Source: Rhodobacteraceae bacterium Alg238-R152 (GTDB lineage: Bacteria > Pseudomonadota > Alphaproteobacteria > Rhodobacterales > Rhodobacteraceae). Taken from it: a stretch of 64,000 nt of DNA. The notes beneath the pieces are model-generated. The model was not told the DNA's origin. It was given only the letters and a program-made list of their open reading frames with translations, and searched no databases. Shown here one piece after another: positions 8,137 through 17,338 of this stretch; position 1 is the stretch's first letter; every line of letters starts with the position of its first letter. The translations under genes were made by a program, and so were the position numbers. Where the stretch lies: the NCBI GenBank assembly GCA_900537125.1, contig UNRJ01000004.1, positions 248,001 to 312,000 on the forward strand, read 5' to 3'.

Positions 8137-11097
8137 ATGACCGAACAGTCGCCAAACGACATCTTCCACGCCTCCTCCTTTATGCAGGGGCACAATGCGG
8201 AATACCTCGAACAGATGTACGCCCGCTACGCCGCCGACCCCGCTGCAGTTGACGAAGTCTGGCAGGAGTTTTTCCGCCAACTTGGTGATGCCGAGCTGGA
8301 TGTTAAGGCAGAGGCTTCTGGCCCATCTTGGGCCCGCAATGATTGGCCCCCACAGCCAAGTGATGACCTGACGTCTTCCTTGACCGGCGAATGGCCGGAA
8401 CAGGTTGAAGCCAAGGCCGCTGGCAAAAAGATCAAAGAGAAAGCCGCCGCATCCGGCGTTGAGGTCTCTGACGAAGCCATCAAACGTGCGGTGCTGGACA
8501 GCATCCGCGCCCTGATGATCATCCGCGCCTACCGTATTCGCGGCCACCTGATTGCTGACATCGACCCGCTGGGCATGCGCGACCAGACCCCGCATCCTGA
8601 GCTTGATCCAAAATCTTACGGCTTCTCTGACGCCGATATGGATCGCCCGATCTTCATCGACAAAGTGCTGGGTCTCGACATCGCCACGATGCGCCAGATC
8701 ATGGACATCGTGAAGCGCACCTACTGTGGCACCTTCGCGCTGCAATACATGCACATCTCCAACCCTGAGGAAGCGAGCTGGCTCAAAGAGCGCATCGAAG
8801 GGTACGACAAGGAAATCACCTTCACCCGTGAAGGCCGCAAAGCGATCCTGAACAAACTGGTTGAGGCCGAAGGCTTCGAGAAGTTCCTGCACGTGAAATA
8901 CATGGGCACCAAGCGTTTTGGTCTGGACGGCGGCGAAAGCCTGATCCCAGCCATGGAGCAGGTGATCAAACGCGGCGGCAGTTTGGGTGTCGAAGAGATC
9001 GTTATCGGTATGCCCCACCGTGGCCGCCTGTCGGTGCTCGCCAACGTGATGGCCAAGCCATACCGCGCGATCTTCAACGAATTTCAGGGCGGTAGCTTTA
9101 AGCCCGAAGATGTCGATGGCTCTGGTGATGTGAAATACCACCTCGGTGCGTCCTCAGATCGTGAGTTTAACGGCAACACCGTGCACCTCAGCCTGACCGC
9201 CAACCCCTCGCACCTTGAGGCGGTGAACCCGGTTGTTCTGGGCAAAGTGCGCGCCAAGCAGGACCAACGCAACGACGATGCGCGCACCTCTGTGATGCCG
9301 ATCCTGTTGCACGGCGACGCAGCTTTCGCGGGTCAAGGTGTCGTGGCAGAGTGTTTTGCCCTCTCCGGCCTGAAGGGCCACAAGACAGGCGGCACCATGC
9401 ACATCGTGGTGAACAACCAAATTGGTTTCACCACCGCACCGCACTTCTCCCGCTCGTCCCCATACCCAACCGACAACGCCCTGGTTGTGGAATCCCCGAT
9501 CTTCCATGTGAACGGCGATGATCCAGAAGCGGTTGTGCACGCGGCAAAAGTGGCCACCGAATTCCGCCAGAAATTTGGCAAAGACGTTGTCCTCGACATC
9601 TTCTGCTACCGCCGGTTTGGTCACAACGAGGGCGACGAGCCCATGTTCACCAACCCGATGATGTACAAGCGCATCAAAAAGCACAAAACCACACTGACGC
9701 TTTACACCGAACGCCTGGTGAAAGACGGCCTCATTCCCGAAGGTGAGATCGAGGACATGAAAGCCTCTTTCCAAGCGCACCTGAACGAAGAGTTCGAGAC
9801 CGGCAAAGAGTATAAGCCCAACAAAGCTGACTGGTTGGATGGCCGCTGGTCGCATTTGGACAAACGAGGCGAAGACTATGAGCGTGGCCAAACCTCGATC
9901 AAGCCAGAAACTCTGGCAGAGATCGGCAACGCCCTTTCCACTGTGCCCGAAGGCTTTCCGCTGCACAAAACCGTGGGCCGTCTTCTGGACACCCGTGGCA
10001 AAATGTTCTCCTCCGGCAAAGGCTTTGACTGGGCCACCGCCGAAGCCATGGCCTTTGGCTCGCTGATGACCGAAGGCTACCCAGTGCGCCTTGCTGGTCA
10101 GGATGCCACCCGCGGCACCTTCTCTCAGCGTCACTCCGGCATCATCAATCAGGACACAGAAGAGCGCTACTACCCGATCAACAACATCCGCGCCGGTCAA
10201 AGCCAGTACGAAGTCATCGACTCCGCCCTGTCCGAATACGCGGTGCTGGGTTTTGAATACGGCTACTCGCTGGCAGAACCCAACGCGCTGACCCTCTGGG
10301 AAGCCCAGTTTGGCGACTTCGCCAACGGTGCACAGATCATGTTTGACCAATTCATCAGCTCCGGCGAAAGCAAATGGCTGCGCATGTCCGGCCTGACCGT
10401 TCTGCTGCCGCATGGCTTTGAAGGCCAAGGCCCAGAGCACTCCTCTGCCCGCCTCGAGCGCTTCTTGCAGATGTGTGGCGGCGACAACTGGATTGTGGCG
10501 AACTGTACGACACCAGCCAACTACTTCCATATCCTGCGCCGTCAGCTGCACCGCACCTTCCGCAAGCCGCTGATCCTGATGACGCCTAAATCCCTGCTGC
10601 GCCACAAACTGGCGACCTCAGAGGCTGAGGATTTTGTCGATGGATCTTCGTTCCACCGCGTGTTGTGGGATGACGCCCAGAAAGGCCAGTCCGACACCGA
10701 ACTCAAGCAAGACAAAGACATCAAACGCGTCGTCATGTGCTCCGGCAAGGTCTACTACGACCTGCTCGAAGAGCGTGACGCGCGCGGTATTGACGATGTC
10801 TACCTGATGCGGATTGAGCAATATTATCCGTTCCCGGCTCACTCGCTAATCAAGGAGCTTGAGCGCTTCAAAGACGCCGAGATTGTCTGGTGTCAGGAAG
10901 AGCCCAAAAACCAAGGTGCCTGGTCCTTCATCGAGCCCAACATTGAATGGGCGCTCACACGCATCAAAGCCAAACACACCCGTCCGGTATACGCAGGTCG
11001 CCCGGCCTCGGCCTCCCCTGCCACCGGACTGGCAAGCCAACACAAAGCCCAACAAGCAGCGCTGGTGGATGCCGCGCTCTCCATGGAAGGAAACTAA
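8137..11097 (+). CDS. sucA: 2-oxoglutarate dehydrogenase E1 component
   Basis: A 986-residue thiamine diphosphate enzyme that decarboxylates 2-oxoglutarate and passes the succinyl group to lipoyl-E2. The N-terminal segment FHASSFMQGHNAEYLEQMY is typical of E1o. The thiamine-diphosphate region contains GMPHRGRLSVL, HGDAAFAGQGVV and NNQIGFTT, and the C-terminal transketolase-like domain carries RGTFSQRHSG and LPHGFEGQGPEHSSAR. Length is standard. I chose the ATG at 8137, after AGGGAGCG, rather than an upstream TTG. Its stop lies three bases before odhB. Confidence 0.97.
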   Translation: MTEQSPNDIFHASSFMQGHNAEYLEQMYARYAADPAAVDEVWQEFFRQLGDAELDVKAEASGPSWARNDWPPQPSDDLTSSLTGEWPEQVEAKAAGKKIKEKAAASGVEVSDEAIKRAVLDSIRALMIIRAYRIRGHLIADIDPLGMRDQTPHPELDPKSYGFSDADMDRPIFIDKVLGLDIATMRQIMDIVKRTYCGTFALQYMHISNPEEASWLKERIEGYDKEITFTREGRKAILNKLVEAEGFEKFLHVKYMGTKRFGLDGGESLIPAMEQVIKRGGSLGVEEIVIGMPHRGRLSVLANVMAKPYRAIFNEFQGGSFKPEDVDGSGDVKYHLGASSDREFNGNTVHLSLTANPSHLEAVNPVVLGKVRAKQDQRNDDARTSVMPILLHGDAAFAGQGVVAECFALSGLKGHKTGGTMHIVVNNQIGFTTAPHFSRSSPYPTDNALVVESPIFHVNGDDPEAVVHAAKVATEFRQKFGKDVVLDIFCYRRFGHNEGDEPMFTNPMMYKRIKKHKTTLTLYTERLVKDGLIPEGEIEDMKASFQAHLNEEFETGKEYKPNKADWLDGRWSHLDKRGEDYERGQTSIKPETLAEIGNALSTVPEGFPLHKTVGRLLDTRGKMFSSGKGFDWATAEAMAFGSLMTEGYPVRLAGQDATRGTFSQRHSGIINQDTEERYYPINNIRAGQSQYEVIDSALSEYAVLGFEYGYSLAEPNALTLWEAQFGDFANGAQIMFDQFISSGESKWLRMSGLTVLLPHGFEGQGPEHSSARLERFLQMCGGDNWIVANCTTPANYFHILRRQLHRTFRKPLILMTPKSLLRHKLATSEAEDFVDGSSFHRVLWDDAQKGQSDTELKQDKDIKRVVMCSGKVYYDLLEERDARGIDDVYLMRIEQYYPFPAHSLIKELERFKDAEIVWCQEEPKNQGAWSFIEPNIEWALTRIKAKHTRPVYAGRPASASPATGLASQHKAQQAALVDAALSMEGN

Positions 11098-11100
11098 TCC

Positions 11101-12591
11101 ATGACCGAAGTTCGAGTCCCCACCCTTGGCGAATCCGTCACCGAAGCCACCGTGGCCACCTGGTTCAAAAAGCCGGGTGATGCGGTTGCCGTGGACGAAA
11201 TGCTCTGCGAGCTGGAAACCGACAAAGTGACCGTCGAAGTGCCAGCCCCTGCTGCGGGTGTTCTGGGTGAGATCGTGGCCGCCGAAGGCGACACCGTGGG
11301 TGTTGATGCCCTGCTGGCCAACATCACTGCCGGCGAAGGTGCAGCACCTGCGCCCGCCGCTGCCGCTGCACCCGCCGCCGCAGCCCCTGCATCTGGTGGT
11401 GGTGACGCGGTTGACGTGATGGTCCCAACCCTGGGCGAGTCCGTAACTGAGGCAACCGTCTCCACATGGTTCAAAGCTGTGGGTGACACCGTTGCACAGG
11501 ACGAAATGCTCTGTGAGCTGGAAACCGATAAAGTCTCCGTCGAAGTGCCTGCCCCTGCTGCTGGTGTGCTGACTGAGATCGTCGCCGCCGAAGGTGCCAC
11601 CGTAGACGCCACCGCAAAACTGGCCGTAATTGGGGGCGCCTCTGCCTCCGCAGCCCCTGCTGCAGCCCCAGCCGCCGCTGCCGCGCCTGCTGGCTCCGCG
11701 GATGTGGAAAACGCCCCATCCGCCAACAAACTGATGGCAGAAAAAGGCATTGCTGCTTCTGCCGTTACTGGCACAGGCCGCGACGGTCGCATCATGAAAG
11801 AAGACGTGATGAAAGCTGCACTGGCCCCGGCACCTGCCGCCGCCCCAGCTCCGGCTGCTGCACCACGTGCACCGGTCTCTGCTGACGACGCCTCCCGCGA
11901 AGAGCGCGTGAAAATGACCCGCCTGCGTCAGACCATCGCCAAGCGTCTGAAAGAAAGCCAGAACACCGCCGCCATGCTGACCACCTACAACGAGGTCGAC
12001 ATGGGCGCGGTGATGGATCTGCGCAAAGAGTACAAAGATGCCTTTGAGAAAAAGCACGGCGTGCGTCTGGGCTTCATGTCTTTCTTCACCAAAGCCTGCT
12101 GCCACGCGCTGAAAGAAGTGCCAGAGGTGAACGCAGAAATCGACGGCTCCGACATCGTGTACAAAAACTTCGTGCACATGGGGGTGGCCGCTGGCACGCC
12201 AACCGGTCTGGTTGTGCCTGTGATCCGCGACGCCGACAGCATGTCTTTTGCCGAGATCGAAAAAGCCATCTCTGAAAAGGGCAAACGCGCTCGTGACGGC
12301 AAACTGTCCATGGCGGAAATGCAGGGCGGCACCTTCACCCTGTCCAACGGCGGTGTCTATGGCTCCCTGATGTCCTCCCCGATCCTGAACCCACCGCAGT
12401 CCGGTATCCTCGGCATGCACAAGATTCAGGACCGTCCAATGGCGATCAACGGTCAGGTTGTGATCCGTCCAATGATGTATCTGGCCCTGTCCTACGATCA
12501 CCGCATCGTGGACGGCAAAGGCGCCGTGACCTTCCTCGTGCGCGTGAAAGAAGCGCTGGAAGACCCACGCCGCCTGCTGATGGATCTCTGA
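11101..12591 (+). CDS. sucB: 2-oxoglutarate dehydrogenase E2 component with two lipoyl domains
   Basis: A 496-residue dihydrolipoyl succinyltransferase. It carries two lipoyl domains in tandem: residues about 1-77 with lipoyl Lys42 and about 103-179 with lipoyl Lys144, both in ELETDKV. The two are about 87% identical over 61 residues, and each is followed by an Ala/Pro-rich linker. Then come the peripheral subunit-binding domain ([10 protein letters not shown], about residues 205-240) and the catalytic domain ending in [10 protein letters not shown] with the active-site His. Most E2o proteins have one lipoyl domain and about 400 residues, so this is an extended form. It is translated just after odhA. 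Confidence 0.96.
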   Translation: MTEVRVPTLGESVTEATVATWFKKPGDAVAVDEMLCELETDKVTVEVPAPAAGVLGEIVAAEGDTVGVDALLANITAGEGAAPAPAAAAAPAAAAPASGGGDAVDVMVPTLGESVTEATVSTWFKAVGDTVAQDEMLCELETDKVSVEVPAPAAGVLTEIVAAEGATVDATAKLAVIGGASASAAPAAAPAAAAAPAGSADVENAPSANKLMAEKGIAASAVTGTGRDGRIMKEDVMKAALAPAPAAAPAPAAAPRAPVSADDASREERVKMTRLRQTIAKRLKESQNTAAMLTTYNEVDMGAVMDLRKEYKDAFEKKHGVRLGFMSFFTKACCHALKEVPEVNAEIDGSDIVYKNFVHMGVAAGTPTGLVVPVIRDADSMSFAEIEKAISEKGKRARDGKLSMAEMQGGTFTLSNGGVYGSLMSSPILNPPQSGILGMHKIQDRPMAINGQVVIRPMMYLALSYDHRIVDGKGAVTFLVRVKEALEDPRRLLMDL

Positions 12592-12616
12592 TCTGATGGC
12601 CGACCTTCCTCACAGA

Positions 12617-12679
12617 GGGCAGCGCACGACCCTGGGTGGGCGTGAAGCGCCCTCCCGTGGGGAGGGTCGTGCGCTGCCC
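12617..12679 (+). repeat. Large hairpin repeat after odhB, GGGCAGCGC family
   Basis: GGGCAGCGCACGACCCT (12617-12633) and AGGGTCGTGCGCTGCCC (12663-12679) are perfect 17-base complements. The 29-base interior can fold again through GGGCG and CGCCC. There is no T-tract. Sixteen bases of the left arm match the hairpin at 7404 with one substitution. It lies between odhB and a small membrane-protein gene. Confidence 0.85.
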
Positions 12680-12716
12680 AGGCCACACGTGGCCCGTGCA
12701 AGGAAGTAAAAAGATC

Positions 12717-13115
12717 ATGCGCGCATTGATCAGAATTGAAGGTAAAGGTCGCGCCGCACACGGCCGCCGCCTCGCGATGCACGCTGTTCTCATTCAGCTG
12801 GGCCTTTTTTGGCTGCTTTTTGCCTTGATCGGTGTGCTGCAAGTTTTGTCCGGCGAAGACATTTCAGACCTAACAGTCAGTGCAGTTTCCCGTTCCGCTC
12901 TACTCCTGTTTGTTGTGTGGGGAATTTCGCGCGACAATCTCTGGATCGGCATCCCCTATGGGTGTTTTTGTGTTTTCGTGATCTTCTCTGCAATGGACCT
13001 ATCCCTAGTCAATGTTGCTTCGGCAATAGGGACCGTCGTGAATGCCGTACTCAGCTTTGTTGCCTTGGCTGGCATTTTAATTTGGGTCCGCAATCGGGAT
13101 GGGGGACGGACATGA
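12717..13115 (+). CDS. Small four-helix membrane protein
   Basis: A 132-residue protein with four predicted membrane segments (for example around LIQLGLFWLLFALIGVLQV and SALLLFVVWGIS) and a basic N-terminus. I recognise no family. The ATG at 12717 was chosen over a longer upstream ORF because AAGGAAG precedes it and the upstream part would cross the 12617-12679 hairpin. It lies between odhB and lpd, and is followed by the 11-bp triplet repeat at 13147. Its link to the 2-oxoglutarate dehydrogenase genes is positional only. Confidence 0.7.
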   Translation: MRALIRIEGKGRAAHGRRLAMHAVLIQLGLFWLLFALIGVLQVLSGEDISDLTVSAVSRSALLLFVVWGISRDNLWIGIPYGCFCVFVIFSAMDLSLVNVASAIGTVVNAVLSFVALAGILIWVRNRDGGRT

Positions 13116-13146
13116 AGGCTCCTGTTTCTACCCATTTCCCCACCTC

Positions 13147-13179
13147 CGCGATACGGACGCAATACCGACGCTATGCAGA
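13147..13179 (+). repeat. 11-bp tandem repeat, three units (copy 1)
   Basis: Three head-to-tail 11-base units: CGCGATACGGA (13147-13157), CGCAATACCGA (13158-13168) and CGCTATGCAGA (13169-13179), followed by a decayed unit starting CGTGCAA. Consensus across all copies is CGCRATACMGA. Related triplets occur at 31949 and, inverted, at 44662. It lies between the membrane-protein gene and the ABM-fold gene. Confidence 0.75.
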
Positions 13180-13282
13180 CGTGCAAAAATCGCCCAAACT
13201 GACCCCATTGGAGAGACGCGCATTTCCCCTGCCCGCCGCTGGCTCCGCGCCGCGCGAGATGCAGGGCATAGGAGGATAGACC

Positions 13283-13552
13283 ATGCCCACCCATGTGCTC
13301 TGGCAAGCTGACGTTGCCGATTTTGACGCCTGGCTCACCGTCTTCCGACAGGACGCCGCCAACCGCAAAGCCGCCGGGATTGTGGACCTCAACGTCTGGT
13401 CCGATCCTGACCGAGAAAACCACGCCATCGCCCTCTTTGCAATCATTGACAAAGACCAGGCCCGCGCGTTTTTTGAGAGCGAGGAGCTGGCCATGCACAT
13501 GGAGCGCGACGGCATCACCAACGTCACCGTGAAACTGTTGAAACCCGAATAG
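13283..13552 (+). CDS. Small dimeric alpha-beta barrel-like protein
   Basis: An 89-residue protein with the size and pattern of a ferredoxin-like dimeric alpha-beta barrel (antibiotic biosynthesis monooxygenase or cyclase-like fold): [14 protein letters not shown], then a strand-helix repeat with an acidic FFESEEL helix, ending in a strand NVTVKLL. The start at 13283 follows a near-perfect AGGAGG, so it is well translated. Enzymes of this fold vary widely and no catalytic residue is obvious, so function is open. It precedes lpd by 86 bases, which hold two short hairpins. Confidence 0.7.
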   Translation: MPTHVLWQADVADFDAWLTVFRQDAANRKAAGIVDLNVWSDPDRENHAIALFAIIDKDQARAFFESEELAMHMERDGITNVTVKLLKPE

Positions 13553-13638
13553 AAACCAACCGTATCAAGCTCTTAAGCGGGAGCTTGCCCACAAGACAGG
13601 GTCGTCCAACCCTGCAATCAGACCAAGGAAACACACCT

Positions 13639-15033
13639 ATGGCTCAATATGACGTCATCATCATCGGCGCTGGCCCCGGCGGCTACGTCTCTGCAATCCG
13701 CTGCGCACAGCTCGGCCTGAAAACCGCCATCGTGGAAGGCCGCGAAACACTGGGCGGCACCTGCCTGAACGTGGGCTGCATCCCGTCCAAGGCGCTGCTG
13801 CACGCAACCCACATGCTGCATGAGGCCGAGCACAACTTTGCCGACATGGGTCTGAAGGGCAAAAGCCCGTCCGTCGATTGGACACAGATGAAGGCCTATA
13901 AGGCTGATGTTGTTGGACAAAACACCGGCGGCATCGAGTTCTTGATGAAGAAGAACAAGATCGATTGGCTCAAAGGTTGGGCCTCCATTCCTGCCGCTGG
14001 TCAGGTCAAAGTGGGTGACGATGTACACGAAGCCAAGAACATCGTGATCGCGTCGGGCTCCGTGCCGTCTTCCCTGCCAGGTGTTGAAGTCGACAACGAC
14101 AAAGGCATCGTGGTCGACAGCACCGGCGCACTGGACCTGCCAAAGGTGCCAAAGAAAATGACCGTGATTGGCGCTGGCGTGATTGGTCTGGAACTTGGCT
14201 CCGTCTACGCCCGCCTCGGTTCAGAAGTGACCGTGGTGGAATACATGGACGCAGTCTGCCCGGGCATGGACGCGGATGTGCAGCGCACGTTCAAGCGTAT
14301 CCTTGAAAAACAAGGCCTTAAGTTCATCATGGGCGCGGCTGTGCAGGGCGTAGACGCCACCAAAACCAAAGCCAAGGTGCGCTACCTGCCTAAGAAAGGC
14401 GGCGACGAAGAGGTTGTGGACGCAGATGTTGTGCTGGTTGCCACTGGCCGTAAACCATTTGCCGAAGGCCTTGGTCTGGATGCGCTTGGCGTGAAAATGA
14501 CCGAACGCGGCCAGATTGCTGTGGACGGAAAATGGGCGACCAACGTGCCAGGCATCTACGCCATTGGTGACGTGATTGAAGGCCCAATGCTGGCCCACAA
14601 AGCCGAAGACGAAGGCATGGCGGTTGCCGACGTGCTGGCTGGCAACCATGGCCACGTGAACTACGGCGTGATCCCGGGCGTGGTCTACACCACCCCAGAA
14701 GTGGCCACCGTGGGTGCCACCGAAGCCGCGCTGAAGGCCGAAGGTCGCAAGCTTAAAATTGGCAAGTTCATGTTCATGGGCAACGCCCGCGCCAAAGCGG
14801 TGCATCAGGGCGAAGGCTTTGTGAAAATCATCGTCGACAAAGAGACCGACCGCGTGCTTGGCGCCGCGATCATCGGCCCGGCAGCCGGCGACATGATCCA
14901 CGAGCTCTGCGTGGCCATGGAGTTTGGCGCCTCCGCTCAGGACATCGCTCTGACTTGCCACGCGCACCCAACCTATTCCGAAGCGGTTCGCGAAGCTGCT
15001 CTGGCCTGCGGCGACGGCGCGATCCACAGCTAA
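13639..15033 (+). CDS. lpdA: Dihydrolipoyl dehydrogenase (E3)
   Basis: A 464-residue flavoprotein disulfide reductase that reoxidises dihydrolipoamide on the 2-oxoglutarate dehydrogenase complex using NAD. It has the FAD loop [10 protein letters not shown] near residue 10, the redox-active disulfide [13 protein letters not shown], a second dinucleotide loop [17 protein letters not shown], and the C-terminal active-site His in HAHPTYSEA. Length is standard. The ATG at 13639 begins [10 protein letters not shown] after AAGGAAA. It closes the suc cluster and is followed by a strong terminator. Confidence 0.97.
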   Translation: MAQYDVIIIGAGPGGYVSAIRCAQLGLKTAIVEGRETLGGTCLNVGCIPSKALLHATHMLHEAEHNFADMGLKGKSPSVDWTQMKAYKADVVGQNTGGIEFLMKKNKIDWLKGWASIPAAGQVKVGDDVHEAKNIVIASGSVPSSLPGVEVDNDKGIVVDSTGALDLPKVPKKMTVIGAGVIGLELGSVYARLGSEVTVVEYMDAVCPGMDADVQRTFKRILEKQGLKFIMGAAVQGVDATKTKAKVRYLPKKGGDEEVVDADVVLVATGRKPFAEGLGLDALGVKMTERGQIAVDGKWATNVPGIYAIGDVIEGPMLAHKAEDEGMAVADVLAGNHGHVNYGVIPGVVYTTPEVATVGATEAALKAEGRKLKIGKFMFMGNARAKAVHQGEGFVKIIVDKETDRVLGAAIIGPAAGDMIHELCVAMEFGASAQDIALTCHAHPTYSEAVREAALACGDGAIHS

Positions 15034-15052
15034 GCCGTTTCCACAGAACAAC

Positions 15053-15084
15053 AAAGGGCGCCTCTTGGGGCGCCCTTTTCTTTT
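15053..15084 (+). terminator. Intrinsic terminator after lpdA
   Basis: AAAGGGCGCC (15053-15062) and GGCGCCCTTT (15069-15078) are perfect complements with a 6-base loop, followed by TCTTTT. It ends the suc-lpd transcript and could also serve the convergent minus-strand gene. Confidence 0.92.
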
Positions 15085-15103
15085 GGAAGGATGGCTTTTG
15101 TCG

Positions 15104-15709
15104 TTACCACATAGTCTTCGCCGCCCGCGCCGCCCATCCGTCATCATACGGCACGCCACCTTCAGCCCCATCCGTTTGCTCCGCCAGAATTTGCCCAACG
15201 GTGGGCAACTCAGCGCTCTCATCTTCCGAAGTCCACAATCTGGCCCGCATCACTGCCCGCGCACATTGCGTGTAGATCTCGCCAATCTTGATCACAATCA
15301 CCGCGCGTGGGTGTTTGCCTTGCACCTCAAAACTCTCGCACAGAGCGGCATCTGTGGTCACCCGGGCAACACCATTCACCCGCACCACATTGTTCGAGCC
15401 GGGCGCTATGAACATCAGCGAAATCCGACCGTCCGCCACGATATTGCGCAGCGTGTCTATCCGATTGTTGCCGCGCCAATCCGGCATCGCCAAGGTGTGT
15501 TCGTCCAGCTCACGCACCACAGGGCCATCGTCTCCCCGCGGACTACCATCCGTACCCTCTGGCCCCACAGTTGACAGCACACAAAACCGCGACGCCATGA
15601 TCCACTTGCGATAGAGCGGCGTCATCTGACATGCCACTTTGTTGACCGAGGCCGAAGCCGGTTGGTCGTAAAGCGCTTCTAGGTCTGCGATATCACTGAC
15701 GTACTGCAT
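15104..15709 (-). CDS. Pyridoxamine 5'-phosphate oxidase family protein
   Basis: A 201-residue protein with the split-barrel fold of FMN-binding PPOX proteins. Features include ASRFCVLSTVGPEG (the strand entering the FMN site), SPRGDDGP, DWRGNNRIDTLRNI, and a C-terminal half with VRVNGVARV and KHPRAVIVIKIGEIY. It resembles the MSMEG_1061-type subgroup, whose members bind FMN or F420 and act on unknown substrates. The ATG at 15709 is preferred to a TTG at 15718. It overlaps the end of the plsC gene by 17 bases, showing a shared operon. Confidence 0.85.
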   Translation of the reverse strand: MQYVSDIADLEALYDQPASASVNKVACQMTPLYRKWIMASRFCVLSTVGPEGTDGSPRGDDGPVVRELDEHTLAMPDWRGNNRIDTLRNIVADGRISLMFIAPGSNNVVRVNGVARVTTDAALCESFEVQGKHPRAVIVIKIGEIYTQCARAVMRARLWTSEDESAELPTVGQILAEQTDGAEGGVPYDDGWAARAAKTMW

Positions 15710-16436
15710 CCGGATCAAACCCCGCGTCCACCATCAAAGCGTTGGACCGTGTCTCAATGACTTCCTCCAACCGCACCATAAATTCTTTCTGATCTGCACC
15801 CTGCTCAATTGGCTCCAGGAACTCCACCACGGCCAAACCGGGCGTGCGCAGCATCGTGCCCTTGGGCCAGAACATCCCGGCATTGGTCGCCACCGGCACC
15901 GCCGCCTGGCCAGTCTCTTTATACAGCACATACGGCCCAACTTTATAGGGCATGTGCTCCCCTACCGGCACACGGGTGCCCTGCGGATAAATCACCAATT
16001 GCCCGGGGGCCACGCGTCCGCTGTCCACATCGGCCAGCATGGCTTTGATCGCCGCGCCACGCTTGCCACGCCGCACGGGCACACAGCCTAGCCGCCACGC
16101 GTACACACCAATAATCGGCGTGAACAGCAGTTCGTATTTCATGATGAAACGGGGCTGCGGCACCGCCTTGAAGATCATCATAATGTCGAGGAACGACTGA
16201 TGTTTGGCGGGCACCAACACAGCGCCACTTGGCACCTCGCCACGCACTTCTGAGCGAATACCAACCAACCATCGCGCCGACCAAATCGCCCAGGTAGCGT
16301 AGGTTTTACAGGCCGTCATTGCGCCTTTGGGTGACAGCAATGCCCAGGGAAAAAACACAATCCCCATCGCCAGCATCACAATTGCATTTTGAACCACATA
16401 GATGATCGACATCACCCATTGAAACGCCAAGCGCAT
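15693..16436 (-). CDS. plsC: 1-acyl-sn-glycerol-3-phosphate acyltransferase
   Basis: A 247-residue membrane-bound acyltransferase of phospholipid synthesis, converting lysophosphatidate to phosphatidate. After an N-terminal membrane segment come the catalytic motif KHQSFLD (H-x4-D), the substrate-binding YPQGTRVPVGE (variant of the EGTR block), and a later VPVATNAGMFWP block. The start at 16436 overlaps the ftsX stop by one base (TAATG), indicating translational coupling. The gene order ftsE-ftsX-plsC is common in this group. Confidence 0.93.
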   Translation of the reverse strand: MRLAFQWVMSIIYVVQNAIVMLAMGIVFFPWALLSPKGAMTACKTYATWAIWSARWLVGIRSEVRGEVPSGAVLVPAKHQSFLDIMMIFKAVPQPRFIMKYELLFTPIIGVYAWRLGCVPVRRGKRGAAIKAMLADVDSGRVAPGQLVIYPQGTRVPVGEHMPYKVGPYVLYKETGQAAVPVATNAGMFWPKGTMLRTPGLAVVEFLEPIEQGADQKEFMVRLEEVIETRSNALMVDAGFDPDAVRQ

Positions 16437-17338
16437 TAGGTCAACTCCCCAAGAGTACGTCGTGCTGCAGCACCAGTGGCCACATAGGCCACCACACCGG
16501 CGAGCAGCGGGATCAAAGCCAACAGCGCCCAGCCGAGGCCTTGGAAGCCAAGACCAGTTAGAAAGCCGCCGCTTTCGTGCGCAGACGGAAGAAGAAACAC
16601 CGCGAAGGCTCCCAAGGCTGTGCCAACCGCCGCGCCCATTAAGGCGCGCAGGGTAAAGCGGCGCACAAAGGCCCGCGCGATATAGCTGTCCCGCGCCCCA
16701 ATCAGGCGCAGCACAGAAATCACCTGTGCATTTGCTGCAAGCGCGGCGTTGGCGGCCAAAGTGATCATCGCTGCCGTTGCCGCCCCAATCAGGCCAATCG
16801 CAATCCATCCCAGCAGGCGTAATCGCCCAGCAGCACGCTCCAGAGGACGCCGCCAACGGGTATGATCATCCAGCACGGCGCCTGGAACTTCGGCTTGCAA
16901 GCGCAAACGCAGGCCTGCGCCATCATAGCCCTCTTCTGTTTCTACAATCTCAATCAACTGTGGGATCGGCAAGCTGTCCAATGGCAAGTCCGGTCCAAAC
17001 CAGGGCGCCAGCAGGCTCCGTTGTTCGTCCACGCTCAATGCTCGTGCCGAAGAAATCCCCGGTGTGCCTGTCAGCACCGTGAGCGCCGCCGCCGTTTGCG
17101 CGGCCATTTGCTCCTCCGGCGCGGAGATCCGCAGCGTGGAACTCTGCGCCAACTCATCCCCCCATCGCGTCGCCAAACGGCCTGACGCCAGCGAAAGCGC
17201 CAATGCAAAAACCGTCAAAAACGCCATCGCCCCCGCTGCGAACAACGTCAACCGCGCCGTGAACCCTGTGGGCGGCACCACCCGATCCGCTTGCGCATCC
17301 CCCATGATCAGGGACGACAGATTCAGCCCCTTGCTCAT
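16436..17338 (-). CDS. ftsX: Cell division protein FtsX
   Basis: A 300-residue inner-membrane protein of the FtsEX complex, which couples ATP hydrolysis to activation of periplasmic cell-wall hydrolases during division. It shows one N-terminal membrane segment (FTARLTLFAAGAMAFLTVFA), an extracellular domain of about 110 residues, then three more segments in the C-terminal half with the FtsX-type cytoplasmic loop VLRLIGARDSYIARAFVRR. Sequence is diverged but the layout and position directly after ftsE are decisive. Its ATG overlaps the ftsE stop by four bases. Confidence 0.9.
   Translation of the reverse strand: MSKGLNLSSLIMGDAQADRVVPPTGFTARLTLFAAGAMAFLTVFALALSLASGRLATRWGDELAQSSTLRISAPEEQMAAQTAAALTVLTGTPGISSARALSVDEQRSLLAPWFGPDLPLDSLPIPQLIEIVETEEGYDGAGLRLRLQAEVPGAVLDDHTRWRRPLERAAGRLRLLGWIAIGLIGAATAAMITLAANAALAANAQVISVLRLIGARDSYIARAFVRRFTLRALMGAAVGTALGAFAVFLLPSAHESGGFLTGLGFQGLGWALLALIPLLAGVVAYVATGAAARRTLGELT

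Noticed and set aside
9154..10605. Minus-strand ORF of 483 codons within odhA
   Set aside because: It is the antisense shadow of a GC-rich gene; composition is Val/His-rich without any family pattern, and odhA motifs are decisive.
10846..12501. Minus-strand ORF of 551 codons within odhB
   Set aside because: Antisense shadow; its Gly/His/Cys-rich repeats mirror the Ala/Pro linkers and lipoyl domains of odhB.
13553..13638. Two small hairpins before lpdA as regulatory elements
   Set aside because: AAGCTC/GAGCTT and CAGGGT/ACCCTG stems are short and without further support, so they were not listed as features.
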